Positions 8,848 through 19,122 are shown, numbered from the stretch's first letter. The stretch: DNA of 64,000 nt from CALCEB01 sp035531475 (GCA_035531475.1 DATKST010000052.1:133659-197658), one strand, 5' to 3'. Notes: generated from the sequence alone by a model not told the origin. Program-made: numbers and translations.

Positions 8848-9111
8848 TGTGCCGCTTCGATTCCCGCATGGACTACGGGGGCGAGGCGGATCTGAGAGCA
8901 TAAAGAATAGTCGCAATTTGGTTTGCAAGCTCCAGAAACCACGTGAAAAGCTTGACCGGGCGAGGGCCGCGCCTGGCCGGAGGCTTTGGCCCCCGCTAGA
9001 GCGTTTGGGCCATCCGCCGATCTCCCAGGCGGCTTGTCTCGGAGCGCGAAATCGGCCCGGAGCTGATTGAAGTCTGGCTCGTCACCTAATTCATTGACCT
9101 TGAGGACCATG

Positions 9112-10590
9112 ATGTTGACACGTTTTGGAACGCTCATCGTTTGCGTTCTTGCACTTATGAGTTGCACCTCAGCGCCGCCCCCCGTGCCCGGGACCAGTTC
9201 TATTTATACGCTCATTGGCGACCAGCCCGTGTGCGACGTGCTTTCCTTCCAAGTCCTGATTACGGCAATGACCCTGAAAGGAGCGGCGGGAACCGCGAGC
9301 TTCGCGGTGCTGCCCACCAGCTCCGCCATCAAGGTGGACTTTGCCGAGCTCGAGGATTTCAGCACCGTGATGAATTTGACGACGGTTCCGCCGGGAACTT
9401 ACGATAAGATCAAATTGACCATCGCGGCGCCGCAGCTTGTGGTTTACAACGCTGCGGACAATCCTCCCACCCAGACCATCACACCCACGCTCTCCACGGA
9501 GACACCAACCTTTGACCTCAATCCCCCGTTGGTGGTGACGGCGGGAAATTCGGGCGCGCTAAGAATCGATTACAACCTCGGTCAGTCCGTGCAATTGGGT
9601 ACCAACGGCCAGATTTCCACCAATATGACCCCGGTGTTCAGTGCCACGACAGTTCCCCTGAGTGAGACGCAGTCGCCTTCGGCCGGACTCGATGATGTTT
9701 ATGGGTTCGTGACCACCGTGAACAACAGCGTTCCAAACTCCGGGACCAACTTTGCCGGCAGTTTCGTATTGCAGCTCCTGGTGAATGGCTCGGGACCGGA
9801 ACTCACCGTCCAGCTCAATAAATCCAGCCAACTGTTGGGTGTTCCCGCGTTGAACCAGTTGCTCACCGGCAGTTTTGTCGAAGTAAGAGGATACATCGAC
9901 AGTGGTGGCAACTTTATCGCCGACACCGCCAACTCTGAATACCACGAGGTTTCGGAGGCGAATCAGGTAGCGTTTCTGGGCATCGTTGAATCGGTGACCC
10001 GCGACTCGAACGGCAACGTCACGCAATTTAACTTTTTCAACCGGGACGAGCAACCAAATACCGGGTTTACCGTAACGCTGGACAGCACGGTGGTGGTAAC
10101 TCCTTCGTCCCAGACTACTTATGCGGTCTCCTTTCCTACGGACAATTTTGCCACTCTTCCATTTGACCCGACCGCCATCGCTCCCGGCCAGCAATTGATT
10201 GTCGACGGGACTTTTACTGCACCGCCCAGCAATCTTCCAGCAGGCACCACGCCTCCGCCTGTCCAAGTTGCAGCCAATGAAATTGTTGATCAAGTGCAGG
10301 TCCATGAGGGCAACTTCTCCTCACTCCTTGCCACCGGCTCGGACAACTTTTCCGGCGCTTTCCTGCTTGTGCCTTGCGCCACCATCCTCCACAATACCCC
10401 AATTTACGTCTTCACCAATTCGTCGACCCAATTCGTGAACGTGGCTGGACTTTCCGGGCTCACCCCGGTCCCATCCTTGCTCGTCAAGGGGCTGCTTTTC
10501 TACAGCATGAAGGGGACCACGATCAACGGGGTTCAGGCTCCTGCCGGGTCATGGGTGCTCCTTGCCACCCAGGTACACCAGCTTACATAA
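9112..10590 (+). CDS. DUF4382 domain lipoprotein
   Basis: A 492-residue protein with a lipoprotein signal (lipobox LALMSC, Cys about residue 18). The N-terminal DUF4382 domain has 'VLITAMTLKG', 'EDFSTVMNLTTVPPGTYDKIKLTI' and further beta-strands. The rest is a long beta-rich segment resembling DUF5666-type repeats ('FVEVRGYIDSGGNFIA'). It is expected to be anchored in an envelope membrane; its function is unknown. The start is placed at the second ATG (9112), where GAGGA lies five bases upstream; the frame is open from 9067. Confidence 0.75.
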   Translation: MLTRFGTLIVCVLALMSCTSAPPPVPGTSSIYTLIGDQPVCDVLSFQVLITAMTLKGAAGTASFAVLPTSSAIKVDFAELEDFSTVMNLTTVPPGTYDKIKLTIAAPQLVVYNAADNPPTQTITPTLSTETPTFDLNPPLVVTAGNSGALRIDYNLGQSVQLGTNGQISTNMTPVFSATTVPLSETQSPSAGLDDVYGFVTTVNNSVPNSGTNFAGSFVLQLLVNGSGPELTVQLNKSSQLLGVPALNQLLTGSFVEVRGYIDSGGNFIADTANSEYHEVSEANQVAFLGIVESVTRDSNGNVTQFNFFNRDEQPNTGFTVTLDSTVVVTPSSQTTYAVSFPTDNFATLPFDPTAIAPGQQLIVDGTFTAPPSNLPAGTTPPPVQVAANEIVDQVQVHEGNFSSLLATGSDNFSGAFLLVPCATILHNTPIYVFTNSSTQFVNVAGLSGLTPVPSLLVKGLLFYSMKGTTINGVQAPAGSWVLLATQVHQLT

Positions 10591-10661
10591 AGCCGCCGGG
10601 GGGCCCTGTCCGGAAGGTTCGGCGCAGTTGTGGCAGTGGCCCCTGTACGCGCCGCTGGCTG

Positions 10662-12413
10662 CTACGGATTCTGCTGGCCTGCGGGTGATGAAGGGATCGA
10701 CGGTGGCGGATAGTCCGGCAGCTTGGTCTGGGTGAGGTTGGCCCGCTTGATTTCCAGATTGTCAAACAACAGGCTGGGTGAAACGACCGTGGCTGGAATC
10801 GGTAGAAAAAGGTTCTGAGCTTCAGCATCATTGCCGGCGGCCACCAGGTCATCACGCAAGGCGCGAACATCCATGCCGCTGAACGTCGCTCCGCGCACCA
10901 GTTGCTGATGGCCATCTTTGGCATACACGCGGTAGAGCACGCGGGGGCTGAGATCGGGCGCGGTCTGGGTCACCAGATAGCCGTAAGGAATCTCGTGTTC
11001 CTTGCAGATGGCAATCAATTTTTGCTTGAGCTGTTCGAAGGATGAGGATTGCGAAGGCCGGACAAACAGGTTTGAAACATATGGGACGGAGGGTCCACCT
11101 GGAGTGGCGCGCCCATGCCCGTTTGAATGGGGAAAGTCCCGGATGGGTGTACGATCGGTGAGGTAATTGATCAGGTTGCCCCGGTTGATGGCGGTCACGG
11201 GTCGAGCCTGAACGGCTTGGTCGTCAAACGCGTAAGAACCCAACAGAGCTTTGTTCTTGAACAACTGGAGGGTTGGGTCATCCACGACGCTGAGAAATTC
11301 CGGCAGGACGCGGCTCTTGTAATAAAAGGAGTAAGCGCCAGCCACCCGCGCCGGCTGGCCAAGTTTCGGCCGTCGCCCCTCAATGTTGGCTCCTACCAAT
11401 TTGGTGATCAGGCTGGCGGCCGCCAGGGGAGAGAAGAGCACGGGACCTTGATAGTCATCCTCCACCACCGGCGCATGGCGTAAATCCTTGAGGCTGTTCA
11501 TCATGCGAGTGACGGCGGCGCGAATCTCCTGCTCCTGGGGCAGGTCCTGGATGCGCCGGACGTAGAATCCCGTATCCCGCATGATCTGCATCCCATCGGG
11601 AGCTTGGGTGACACCGATGAGGGTGATGGAGTAGCCGGCGGTCCCGCTTTGGGTCACCGAACCTTCAGAATTGATAAAGGTCCGGTTGATCGCGCGGAAG
11701 TTCAACACGGCTTGCGAGGACTCGATTTTGGGGTCGCTCCGGAACAGGGCGGAGACGTTGCGGATGATCTCCGTCCAGTGGATAGGATCAGCTTGGATGG
11801 TGGCAGGCGGATCCTGACCGTGAAACGGTTGTTCCTTGCTGAAGTCGTCCACCGGATGTTCTTCCACGAACTGGCGAAGCAATGCGCCCTTCTCAGTCAG
11901 CGCCTGCAGAGCATTCTTATAGGCCGCGTCCGTCACCAGCCACACCTGGCGGCGAATCGCCATGGCATCGTTATCGATGGGGATGAGGTTGGCCACGCCC
12001 TGACCATTTCCGTAATAGCTGTCCTGGTTGTAGTTGCCCACCCGCACCACGGCGCGCAGAATCCGGTTATGCTGAGGCTGGTGGGAGATGATGGCGCCGA
12101 GCGTTGCTTGTGCCGTGTAAGAATGCTCGTCGGTGACGGCGTAGGAGATGTAATACGGCGCCGGAAACTGGCCCAGATGCATGTTTCTCGAACGCGCCAG
12201 CTCCAGGCGCAAGGCGGTGAGGACCGCCGCATCCGATGACATTCCCGCCTGTGCCTGGGACGCGGCGGATGGCGCGGGCCGGGCGGCAGGGGTTGCGTCG
12301 GGCACAATTCCGGCGGGGCGCGGCGCGGCGGTCAAAAACACGATCGGGCACAAAGCCGCGATCCCCATCATGGAAATTAGCGCGGATGTGCCGGATTTTG
12401 GCAATCGAGTCAT
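10662..12413 (-). CDS. Exported TldE/PmbA-like protein
   Basis: A 583-residue protein with an N-terminal signal peptide and TldD/PmbA-family architecture. In the position of the TldD metal helix it has 'AAASLITKLVGANIEGRRP', which lacks the HExxxH motif, so it resembles the non-catalytic TldE/PmbA partner. 'TDRTPIRDFPHSNGHGRA' is a conserved family loop. It starts two bases after the stop of the TldD-like gene, indicating an obligate pair. The C-terminal segment 'RGATFSGMDVRALRDDL' is shared with its neighbour. Confidence 0.75.
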   Translation of the reverse strand: MTRLPKSGTSALISMMGIAALCPIVFLTAAPRPAGIVPDATPAARPAPSAASQAQAGMSSDAAVLTALRLELARSRNMHLGQFPAPYYISYAVTDEHSYTAQATLGAIISHQPQHNRILRAVVRVGNYNQDSYYGNGQGVANLIPIDNDAMAIRRQVWLVTDAAYKNALQALTEKGALLRQFVEEHPVDDFSKEQPFHGQDPPATIQADPIHWTEIIRNVSALFRSDPKIESSQAVLNFRAINRTFINSEGSVTQSGTAGYSITLIGVTQAPDGMQIMRDTGFYVRRIQDLPQEQEIRAAVTRMMNSLKDLRHAPVVEDDYQGPVLFSPLAAASLITKLVGANIEGRRPKLGQPARVAGAYSFYYKSRVLPEFLSVVDDPTLQLFKNKALLGSYAFDDQAVQARPVTAINRGNLINYLTDRTPIRDFPHSNGHGRATPGGPSVPYVSNLFVRPSQSSSFEQLKQKLIAICKEHEIPYGYLVTQTAPDLSPRVLYRVYAKDGHQQLVRGATFSGMDVRALRDDLVAAGNDAEAQNLFLPIPATVVSPSLLFDNLEIKRANLTQTKLPDYPPPSIPSSPAGQQNP

Positions 12414-12415
12414 GG

Positions 12416-14227
12416 TCAGTTTCCGCCTGACGCGGGCGGTGGCAGAATGGGCGGGCGGTTGTGGCTCTGCGCCTTCTTCTGCACCTCAATTTGCGAGAAC
12501 AGCATGGCGGGCGCCACCGCCGAAACCGGAATCGATCCGGATTCGGCTCCGCACTCGCCGTCAAACACTTGCTGGGTGTTTCCTGTCAGCACGATCTTGG
12601 TAAGGGCGTCGAGCGGTGTTCCCACAATGTCCACGCCGCGCACCAGTTGCGGCTTGCGCCCGTCAGGAAAGACCTTCCATACCACCACCGGGATCACTTT
12701 GAAGGCTTGCGGCTCGGTCCTTTGGGTCAGCGTCAAGCCACCGGAAATATCCTGGAAGTAGAGCCCGTAAGGCTTTTTCTGCTTGCGGACCTCATCAATG
12801 AGTTTGCCCACCATTTTGGCATCGGGAACGGTCTTGGTGGAGGTCACAATCAAGTTTCCTTGCCGTCCTTCGGGCATCAGGCCATCCTGCGCCCGCCCAT
12901 GGCCATTCGAAGTGGAAAAACCCTTCACCGGCATCCGCGACATCAGGAAATTCTTCAGCACACCCTTCTCTACCACCAGGGTTTTTTCGGCGGGCACACC
13001 CTCCGAATCAAACTGATATTGGCCGCTCAGTCGAATACTGCCGGCTTCGGTCTGCAGCGGGTCATCGACGACGGTCAGAAACGGGGGCAGAACCATTTGG
13101 CCGATCTTCTTGGCGAAGGTCTGGCCTTCCTGGTTTCCGCGCTGGCGGTGTCCCTCCACGCGATGTCCCAGAACCTCGTGAAAGAAGACGGCGGCGGCGC
13201 GTCCGGAAAGCAGCGCCGGACCGCTGTAGGGTTCCACCACCGGCGCCTGGCGCAGCTCGATCAATTCCTCCGCCATCTTTTGAACGGCGGCTTCAATCTG
13301 CGGCTGGCCGGGCAAGCCGGAGGGACCGGCAGCGTCAAAAGATTCCGTCCGCGTCAATTCCATGCCATCATCGGCGCGCGCTTCACCCACAATGGACAGA
13401 CGGGCGATGGGCGATGAAGTAATGATGCGAGTTCCTTCGCTGGAGACGAAATAGCGCGTGGCATGATCCAGAGACAACATGACCACGGAATTCAGGATCT
13501 CCGGGTACTTGTTGAACAGGCCGGAATACTGCCGCAGCACCGTCTCCCAATGGGCCTGGTCAAAGTGAAGCGGCGCAGCCGGGTCCGATAAAGAAACGTG
13601 CGGAGCTTCGGTCGAAAAATCCGGCAGATTGTCCGGCTGCGCTTCCACGGAGTGGTTGGTTTTCACCTGGAGATAGGCGGCTGCGGCCTTCTTGTACTCG
13701 ACGTAGGTGGTTTCCCACAAGACGTGCGCAATCGCCCCAGGATCGTCATCAACCGGAAGCAGGTCCGAGGAGACTCCGGAGGCGAGCCCGCCGTCATCCG
13801 TATTGTCGAGGGTGGCGCTGCCTACCCGGACAGAGACATCCAATTGGCGGCGGCGGGTCACGGTGGAGGTGAAGAGAGCGCCGTGCTCGGCAAAGACCAC
13901 CGCGGTCTGGTGGTCATCGACAGAGTAGCTGATGAAATAGGGCTTGGGGTTGGACTGCGCCAAGCCCTGCATGGCCCGTTGAACTTCCTGCTGCATGGTT
14001 TGGATCAGGAGGTTTGATGCCGGAGCGGGCGCAACCGAAGCGGATGTTTGCGGTGCGGCCTGGGCCGGAGATTCATGCCGGTTCGCCGCCCGTGAGGGTA
14101 AAGACACGGCGGCCAGCACACCCAAAACCGTCAGCGATGCTGAAATCCCCCTCATAGGCCGAAAGGAGAATAACCGAAAACCTGGCATCGGAGCAAGTGC
14201 TTTCCGGGCGGCTCGGCCTTTTCTCAT
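12416..14227 (-). CDS. Exported TldD-like metalloprotease
   Basis: A 603-residue protein with the TldD zinc-binding helix 'FFHEVLGHRVEGH' (H350, E351, H355). 'MPVKGFSTSNGHGRAQ' and 'TSTKTVPD' are further conserved TldD loops. In cytoplasmic TldD/TldE complexes this domain clips unfolded peptides. Here both partners carry hydrophobic export signals ('ISASLTVLGVLAAVSLPSRA'), so the complex is predicted to work outside the cytoplasm. The first ATG is at 14227; ATG at residue 14 is an alternative start. Confidence 0.8.
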   Translation of the reverse strand: MRKGRAARKALAPMPGFRLFSFRPMRGISASLTVLGVLAAVSLPSRAANRHESPAQAAPQTSASVAPAPASNLLIQTMQQEVQRAMQGLAQSNPKPYFISYSVDDHQTAVVFAEHGALFTSTVTRRRQLDVSVRVGSATLDNTDDGGLASGVSSDLLPVDDDPGAIAHVLWETTYVEYKKAAAAYLQVKTNHSVEAQPDNLPDFSTEAPHVSLSDPAAPLHFDQAHWETVLRQYSGLFNKYPEILNSVVMLSLDHATRYFVSSEGTRIITSSPIARLSIVGEARADDGMELTRTESFDAAGPSGLPGQPQIEAAVQKMAEELIELRQAPVVEPYSGPALLSGRAAAVFFHEVLGHRVEGHRQRGNQEGQTFAKKIGQMVLPPFLTVVDDPLQTEAGSIRLSGQYQFDSEGVPAEKTLVVEKGVLKNFLMSRMPVKGFSTSNGHGRAQDGLMPEGRQGNLIVTSTKTVPDAKMVGKLIDEVRKQKKPYGLYFQDISGGLTLTQRTEPQAFKVIPVVVWKVFPDGRKPQLVRGVDIVGTPLDALTKIVLTGNTQQVFDGECGAESGSIPVSAVAPAMLFSQIEVQKKAQSHNRPPILPPPASGGN

Positions 14228-14230
14228 GGC

Positions 14231-14854
14231 TTATTTTTTCAGTCCGTGCAAAAGGGCCACTATCATGCTGAACAACAGAAGAAAAACGAGGATGGGAATG
14301 AGCCACCACAGCAGCCGCCTTGCGCCTTGGTCCATCACCGGACAGGGCGCTGCCGGTGTCTTTCTCCGGGCAAGATACCAGGGAAAGAAAACGATCCAGA
14401 ATAGAATGCAAGCGATGCTCCAGCGGAAGGGGTGCGGAACGTTGCGGGCACGGGCATCGTAAAAAACCCAGATGGAAGTGGCGCAGACGATTCCAGCCAG
14501 AAAAAACTGCTCGTGGAGTGGGTTCAAAAATCGCTGACCGGCATAAGCGGCCAATAACCAGACCACCAAGACAACAACAAAGATTCTCCAGGAGAACCGC
14601 GCGGGTTCAACCGAGGCGGAGGCGGCTGGAGTGAATTGCGTGAGCGGTTGATCCGCCACCGATGTAGTAACGTTAATCTTGGAAATATCCACCGATTCGT
14701 GGCAAGCGGCACAGATCCGAACCGAAGGACCGAGCATCTGCCCGCAGTTGGGGCAGGGAAACGGCTCATCCGGAACGGAAGCCGTGTCCAAGCGTTCCGG
14801 CGTGGCCGGGTTTGGAATTTCAGTTTTGGATGCGGTAGGGTCTGGTTCATTCAT
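14231..14854 (-). CDS. Zinc-ribbon membrane protein
   Basis: A 207-residue protein. Residues 32-55 hold a CPNCG...CAACH zinc ribbon with the four expected cysteines. The C-terminal half has about four hydrophobic segments, the last ending 'LLFSMIVALLHGLKK'. The stop is three bases before the TldD-like start, so this is the first gene of a three-gene operon. The function is not recognised; the ribbon may be cytoplasmic and used for interaction. Confidence 0.65.
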   Translation of the reverse strand: MNEPDPTASKTEIPNPATPERLDTASVPDEPFPCPNCGQMLGPSVRICAACHESVDISKINVTTSVADQPLTQFTPAASASVEPARFSWRIFVVVLVVWLLAAYAGQRFLNPLHEQFFLAGIVCATSIWVFYDARARNVPHPFRWSIACILFWIVFFPWYLARRKTPAAPCPVMDQGARRLLWWLIPILVFLLLFSMIVALLHGLKK

Positions 14855-15482
14855 TCAGTTATTGTCCGGTTAAGCGGAAAGCGGTGAGTGAAATCCCAAC
14901 CCGTGAGTCCACCCATTCATACTCTAACACGGACGCGCCTGCTTCGAATGCTTGGAGATGAGCTTGCCTCTGGCCGAAGCGGGAATCCAGTCCGCAAACC
15001 TTGCATATGTATCGGCGAGTTTATCTTGCCAACGCTCCCCTCTTACGGACCGGGCATGGCGGCATCAAGCCGCCTCTGCCAGGACCCGATTGACCGTGGC
15101 TATCCCGCTCGCGGGTCAGATCATGGAGATGATTCCCGCCGTAGTCACGGTGCGGTCGCGGCACCGGCACAGTATAATCAGGATGGCGTGGATGGCAACG
15201 GCTTTGCCTTTCGCTGCCACACCCCTTTCATTGTCACCCCCACGAAGGCGGGGGGCCATGTGGCCACGGGTAAGAACTGGATTCGCGCTTGCGCGGGAAT
15301 GACGTGGGTGGCGCAGACATGAAGAGCAATGTAAGGCCACCCGCGCGCTAAACTTACACGTGGCGCGACGGGCAGAAATACGGTCCCCTGTTGATAAAAA
15401 ATGGCATACCAATTGTCTTTTAAGACTGTGAGGCCAATACGATCGGTGTCCGATTCTGAATTTAAGTCCATGGAGGCTAATG
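14855..15482. other. Non-coding gap with a REP-like inverted pair
   Basis: No convincing gene is seen. At 15233-15303 GTCACCCCCACGAAGGCGGGGG faces GGATTCGCGCTTGCGCGGGAATGAC, the same REP-like pair as inside the element at 2308. A small hairpin GGCGGCATCAAGCCGCC lies near 15059. The last 15 bp carry the GGAGG ribosome-binding site of the SDR gene. Confidence 0.5.
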
Positions 15483-16214
15483 ATGAGCGAACTCAAGAAT
15501 AAAGTTGCGGTGGTGACGGGAGGAACGCGAGGGATCGGATGGAGCGTGGCGAAGGAGTTGGTCAGTGAAGGCGCCAAGGTGTTTATTTGCGGACGCGATG
15601 AAAAATATCTGAAGACCGCGCTCGAGCAACTTCGAGCCGGCGGAAAACAGGCCGAGGTGGACGGAACTGCGGCCGACGTGGGCGAGGCCGGGCAGTGCCG
15701 CAGGCTGATTCGCGGCGCCGCGGAGCGGTTCGGAGGGATCGACATTCTGGTGAACAATGCAGGCGTGGGCATCTTCAAACCGGTTGACCAGATCAGCGTG
15801 GAGGAATGGGACGCGGTGATCCAGACCAACCTTTCCGGCGTGTTTTACTGCTGCCGTGAAGTGATTCCCCTGATGCGGCAGCGGGGCGGCGGATACATCT
15901 TCAACATTTCGAGCCTGGCCGGCGTCAACCCGTTTGCCGGAGGCAGCGCCTACAACGCCTCCAAGTTCGGATTGAACGGATTCAGCGAAGCGATGATGCA
16001 GGACATTCGCTACGATAGCATTCGCGTCAGTTATATCATGCCGGGAAGCGTGGCCACGGATTTTGCAGCGGCGCCGGGCTCGAAGGCGGCGGAAGCCTGG
16101 AAGCTGCAAGGAGAAGACATCGCCAAAGCGGTGATTGACCTTTACAAATTCCCCAGCCATGCGCTGGCCAGCCGGATTGAAATGCGCCCGGCGCAGCCAC
16201 CCCGCAAGAAATAA
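15483..16214 (+). CDS. SDR-family oxidoreductase (FabG-like)
   Basis: A 243-residue classical short-chain dehydrogenase. The cofactor motif is TGGTRGIG near the N-terminus, followed by 'NNAGVG', the catalytic Ser in 'NISSLAG' and the YxxxK pair in 'YNASKFG'. It probably reduces a 3-oxoacyl or similar carbonyl substrate with NAD(P)H, but the substrate cannot be inferred. ATG 15483 is chosen because GGAGG lies six bases upstream; ATG 15480 is only three bases away. It is a single gene with no operon partner. Confidence 0.85.
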   Translation: MSELKNKVAVVTGGTRGIGWSVAKELVSEGAKVFICGRDEKYLKTALEQLRAGGKQAEVDGTAADVGEAGQCRRLIRGAAERFGGIDILVNNAGVGIFKPVDQISVEEWDAVIQTNLSGVFYCCREVIPLMRQRGGGYIFNISSLAGVNPFAGGSAYNASKFGLNGFSEAMMQDIRYDSIRVSYIMPGSVATDFAAAPGSKAAEAWKLQGEDIAKAVIDLYKFPSHALASRIEMRPAQPPRKK

Positions 16215-16636
16215 GGGCGCGGTAACGTGCGGCTGGAGTTTCTACATTTCCGGAGTCTGGGAGTTTCTGCCAAATCTCCAGCGCTGTCATCCTGAACGGA
16301 GTGAAGGATCACTGTATTTGAGATTTTCGGAAGCTGACGAGTTGGAGATGGTTAGCGGAGCTTGCCAGGGGCGAAATATCGGAGTTCTTCGCTTAGCTTA
16401 CCTTGCGCGAAATACGGGGATTCTTCGCTTCGCTCTGCAGAAACTCGATGCATAAGTCATTTAGATTCAGCGTTCGCTCTCCTCTGGCGACGAGTCGAGT
16501 TTCTGCCAATGATGGGCAGCCGCAAGGCTGTGAACGCTCAGAATGACAGGCTGACGGTCCTCGAGTAAAACATCGTGAACAATCCAGGTTAGGCCTCTGG
16601 AATGCCACTGAGCCGCTTCAAGCGGCGGAGGGAAAA
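16215..16636. other. Non-coding gap with degenerate repeats
   Basis: No gene is supported. It contains TGTCATCCTGAACGGAGTGAAGGATC (about 16287-16312), a half-copy of the repeat at 24521. A perfect 12-bp inverted repeat, GCAGAAACTCGA / TCGAGTTTCTGC, spans about 16437-16507. Confidence 0.4.
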
Positions 16637-17095
16637 TTAAAACGGCACGTCGTCATCCGTGATTTCCGGTGGGAGCGAAGGTTCCGCGGCGGGGATCGGA
16701 TCGTCAGTCGAAGCGGGCCGGTCATAGCTGGTGGCAGTCGCTGGTGTCTTTTCGGAATCGGCCTTGGAGCCCAGCATCTTCATGTCGCGGGCGATGATTT
16801 CAACTGTGGTGCGCTTGGCGCCGCTTTGGTCTTCCCATTGGCGGCTGCGAATGCTGCCCTCGATATAGACCTGCTTGCCCTTGGTCAGGTACTCGCCACA
16901 AATCTCCGCAAGGCGGTTCCAGGCGACAATGTTGTGCCATTCGGTGCGGCGCTGCTGCTCTCCGGCGCGATCCTTGAACACTTCATCGGTGGCGAGGCTG
17001 AACTTGGCGACCGGCGCTCCGCCCTGGGTATACTTCACCTCCGGGTCCTTGCCAAGCCGTCCGATCAAAATGACCTTGTTTACCGATCCCGCCAT
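16637..17095 (-). CDS. ssb: Single-stranded DNA-binding protein
   Basis: A 152-residue SSB. The OB-fold begins 'SVNKVILIGRLGKDPEVKYT' and includes 'RTEWHNIVAWNRLAEICGEYL' and 'GKQVYIEGSI'. A flexible linker follows, then the acidic C-terminal tip DDDVPF that docks SSB partners. The length is normal for bacterial SSB. It coats ssDNA in replication, repair and recombination. It is monocistronic here; the IS/MITE composite lies 100 bp upstream of its start. Confidence 0.95.
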   Translation of the reverse strand: MAGSVNKVILIGRLGKDPEVKYTQGGAPVAKFSLATDEVFKDRAGEQQRRTEWHNIVAWNRLAEICGEYLTKGKQVYIEGSIRSRQWEDQSGAKRTTVEIIARDMKMLGSKADSEKTPATATSYDRPASTDDPIPAAEPSLPPEITDDDVPF

Positions 17096-17300
17096 TGCGC
17101 CCTCCGTGGCTTGCCACCGCAGACCATTTCCTGCTGTGCGTTGCCAAACCCGTCCCTGGAATCAAAGGACAAATTACCAACAAATTTGCACTTGGGTAGT
17201 GGTACATTTTCGCTGCTGTAGCGGCGGTCTCTGACCGCCGAACTTTATTCTTCAACAGTTTCCGGCGGTCAGAGACCGCCGCTACAGCAGACTGACCTGT

Positions 17301-19122
17301 CCCTAATCCGTCGATAAGGTCGCGATGGGGTGCAGACACCCGTGAGTTGGCAGGAGGTGGGACAGCCGGAGGGACCTTCGCGGTGGTTTGCGACGAGTCC
17401 TACCAAGGTTTTAAAGTCCCAGGTTCACGGCGAGTGCCTCCGGCAGCGATGGGGAGCGGACCATCCCCTCAACCTCCATTCGAACTCCCCAAGATGCTCT
17501 GCCCATCCGTCGATAAGAGCTTCTCCGTTCATCCCGGCACCGGCAAGAGCCGCAGCGCTTCCCGCCACTCTGCCAGCCGCTCCGCCACCGCCGCCAGCCG
17601 CAGCACCGTCTGCCGCGCGTGATGCACCAGCCGTCCGGCGGTGTTGAAGATTAGGAACCGCAGCCGCTTGGGGCGTGCCGCCAGCAACTCCGCCGGAAGC
17701 GCCAGCCGCTTCAGCGCCGTCAGCACGTTGTAGGCGATGACCGCCAGTCTCAACCACGCCGCATTCGCCCCGAAGCGTCCGCAGGGCATCACGCCGCCCG
17801 CTAATTCGTTCTTGATCACATCATGCACCGCTTCGATGGTCCCCGCCTTCTCCCGATGCCATTCCAACAGCCTCGCCGCTGTCCACTTCCAGATATTGCT
17901 GACCACCGCGAAGTGCTTCACTCTCGTCCCATCCGCAAACATCTCCCCCTGCCGCTGGCGAATCCGCACCGCTACATACCGCAACGGCTGCGAGTCCTTC
18001 CGCTCCGAAGATTCACCCGGCACAAACGCCACATCCGCGCACTCCCGGATCACGGACGGGTCCGGCCTCCCATAAGGCTGCCAGTCGCCTTCCTCCACTC
18101 CCTCGATGGCCTGGTGCAGCGCCTCGCTCCTCCGCGCGCTGATCGCAAACCCAATATCCCCTCTCGGCCCTCCCTCCCGCTTCTCATCCCGCAGCCACTT
18201 CACCAATCCCTCTTCATGACTGGCCGAATCCCCGCGATAATAAAACGTCTTCACCGTCGCCGGCAGCGCCGCATAAGCCGCCTTCGCCACGTTCAACGGC
18301 TCCATCTGCGCCGGCACATTCCCATCGCGAAATTCGTCTGCCAGCACCACCCCCATCTCCGCCCACACCGCCAGCATCGGTTGAGTGCCCCGCTCCCCCT
18401 CGTAGGTCCGCATCGCCTCCCGCTTCCGGCTCGCGATGATCGTTGCGTCCTGATCCACCGTGGCAATCTGCTCTCCCCCACACCGCTCGCCTAATGCCTG
18501 AATCAAATCCCGGTTCACTTGACCCAATCCCGCTAACGGCCCGCTCTCCCCCGGAATATACGCCTTGCGCCCCAGTTCCAACTGCTGCTGGGCTTCGGTG
18601 ATCTTCTCCTCCTCATGAAACTGATACAAAAACTGCCGCGCCGCCTCCGCCGAAGGAATCCCGTGCCCGATCAGTTCCGCTAATCCCGGGTCCTCCCGTA
18701 GCCGCTCGAAGTCCTCCACACACTCCCCGCCCGCCGCGTTCAGCAGCACGAAGCTTTCCACAAACGTCGCTTCGTCATACCCCCGCGCCCGCTCCTTGAT
18801 CTCGACCTGCCGCTTCACACTCCCCGGCAACCCCAGCGAGCGAAACGTCTGCGCCACCAGCGGCAGCCCGCCCAGCGCCGTCAATCTCTCCTGCGCCGGT
18901 TCGGGGTCGATCTCAAAAAGCACCGGGAATTCGGTTGGGGAAGGCTTCTGGGTCTTGGTCATGTCCTTTATTGTAACGGCTCTTCACTCACCCCAGGGGT
19001 GCAAGGCCTCTTACCCTGCAAATAATTTTGACCTTCGACCCCGAGGCCAATCTGTGCACCCTCCACGATACCCACGGTCTCCTCCCGGCCTCAGCTCCAC
19101 TCGCTTATCAACGGATTAGGGC
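17301..19122 (-). mobile_element. IS1380-family insertion sequence
   Basis: 18-bp terminal inverted repeats CCCTAATCCGTCGATAAG (17301-17318) and its complement with one mismatch (19105-19122) bound a single transposase gene. The flanking bases CCTGT and CCTGC suggest a 4-5 bp target duplication. The element is about 1.82 kb, and the intact reading frame suggests recent or still possible activity. Confidence 0.8.
17529..18962 (-). CDS. IS1380-family transposase
   Basis: A 477-residue DDE transposase. 'IATVDQDATII' carries the first catalytic Asp, 'QPMLAVWAEMGVVLADEFRDGNV' is the family hallmark, and 'FYYRGDSASHEEGL' carries the second Asp. The frame is intact and full length. It starts at ATG 18962 and lies inside terminal repeats. 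No frameshift is needed for expression. Confidence 0.88.
   Translation of the reverse strand: MTKTQKPSPTEFPVLFEIDPEPAQERLTALGGLPLVAQTFRSLGLPGSVKRQVEIKERARGYDEATFVESFVLLNAAGGECVEDFERLREDPGLAELIGHGIPSAEAARQFLYQFHEEEKITEAQQQLELGRKAYIPGESGPLAGLGQVNRDLIQALGERCGGEQIATVDQDATIIASRKREAMRTYEGERGTQPMLAVWAEMGVVLADEFRDGNVPAQMEPLNVAKAAYAALPATVKTFYYRGDSASHEEGLVKWLRDEKREGGPRGDIGFAISARRSEALHQAIEGVEEGDWQPYGRPDPSVIRECADVAFVPGESSERKDSQPLRYVAVRIRQRQGEMFADGTRVKHFAVVSNIWKWTAARLLEWHREKAGTIEAVHDVIKNELAGGVMPCGRFGANAAWLRLAVIAYNVLTALKRLALPAELLAARPKRLRFLIFNTAGRLVHHARQTVLRLAAVAERLAEWREALRLLPVPG

Noticed and set aside
8466..9167. N-terminal extension of the M28 peptidase frame
   Set aside because: It runs antisense through the tRNA-Ser gene, and a signal peptide lies further downstream.
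16393..16608. Short frames upstream of ssb
   Set aside because: They fall in degenerate dispersed repeats and have no start signals.
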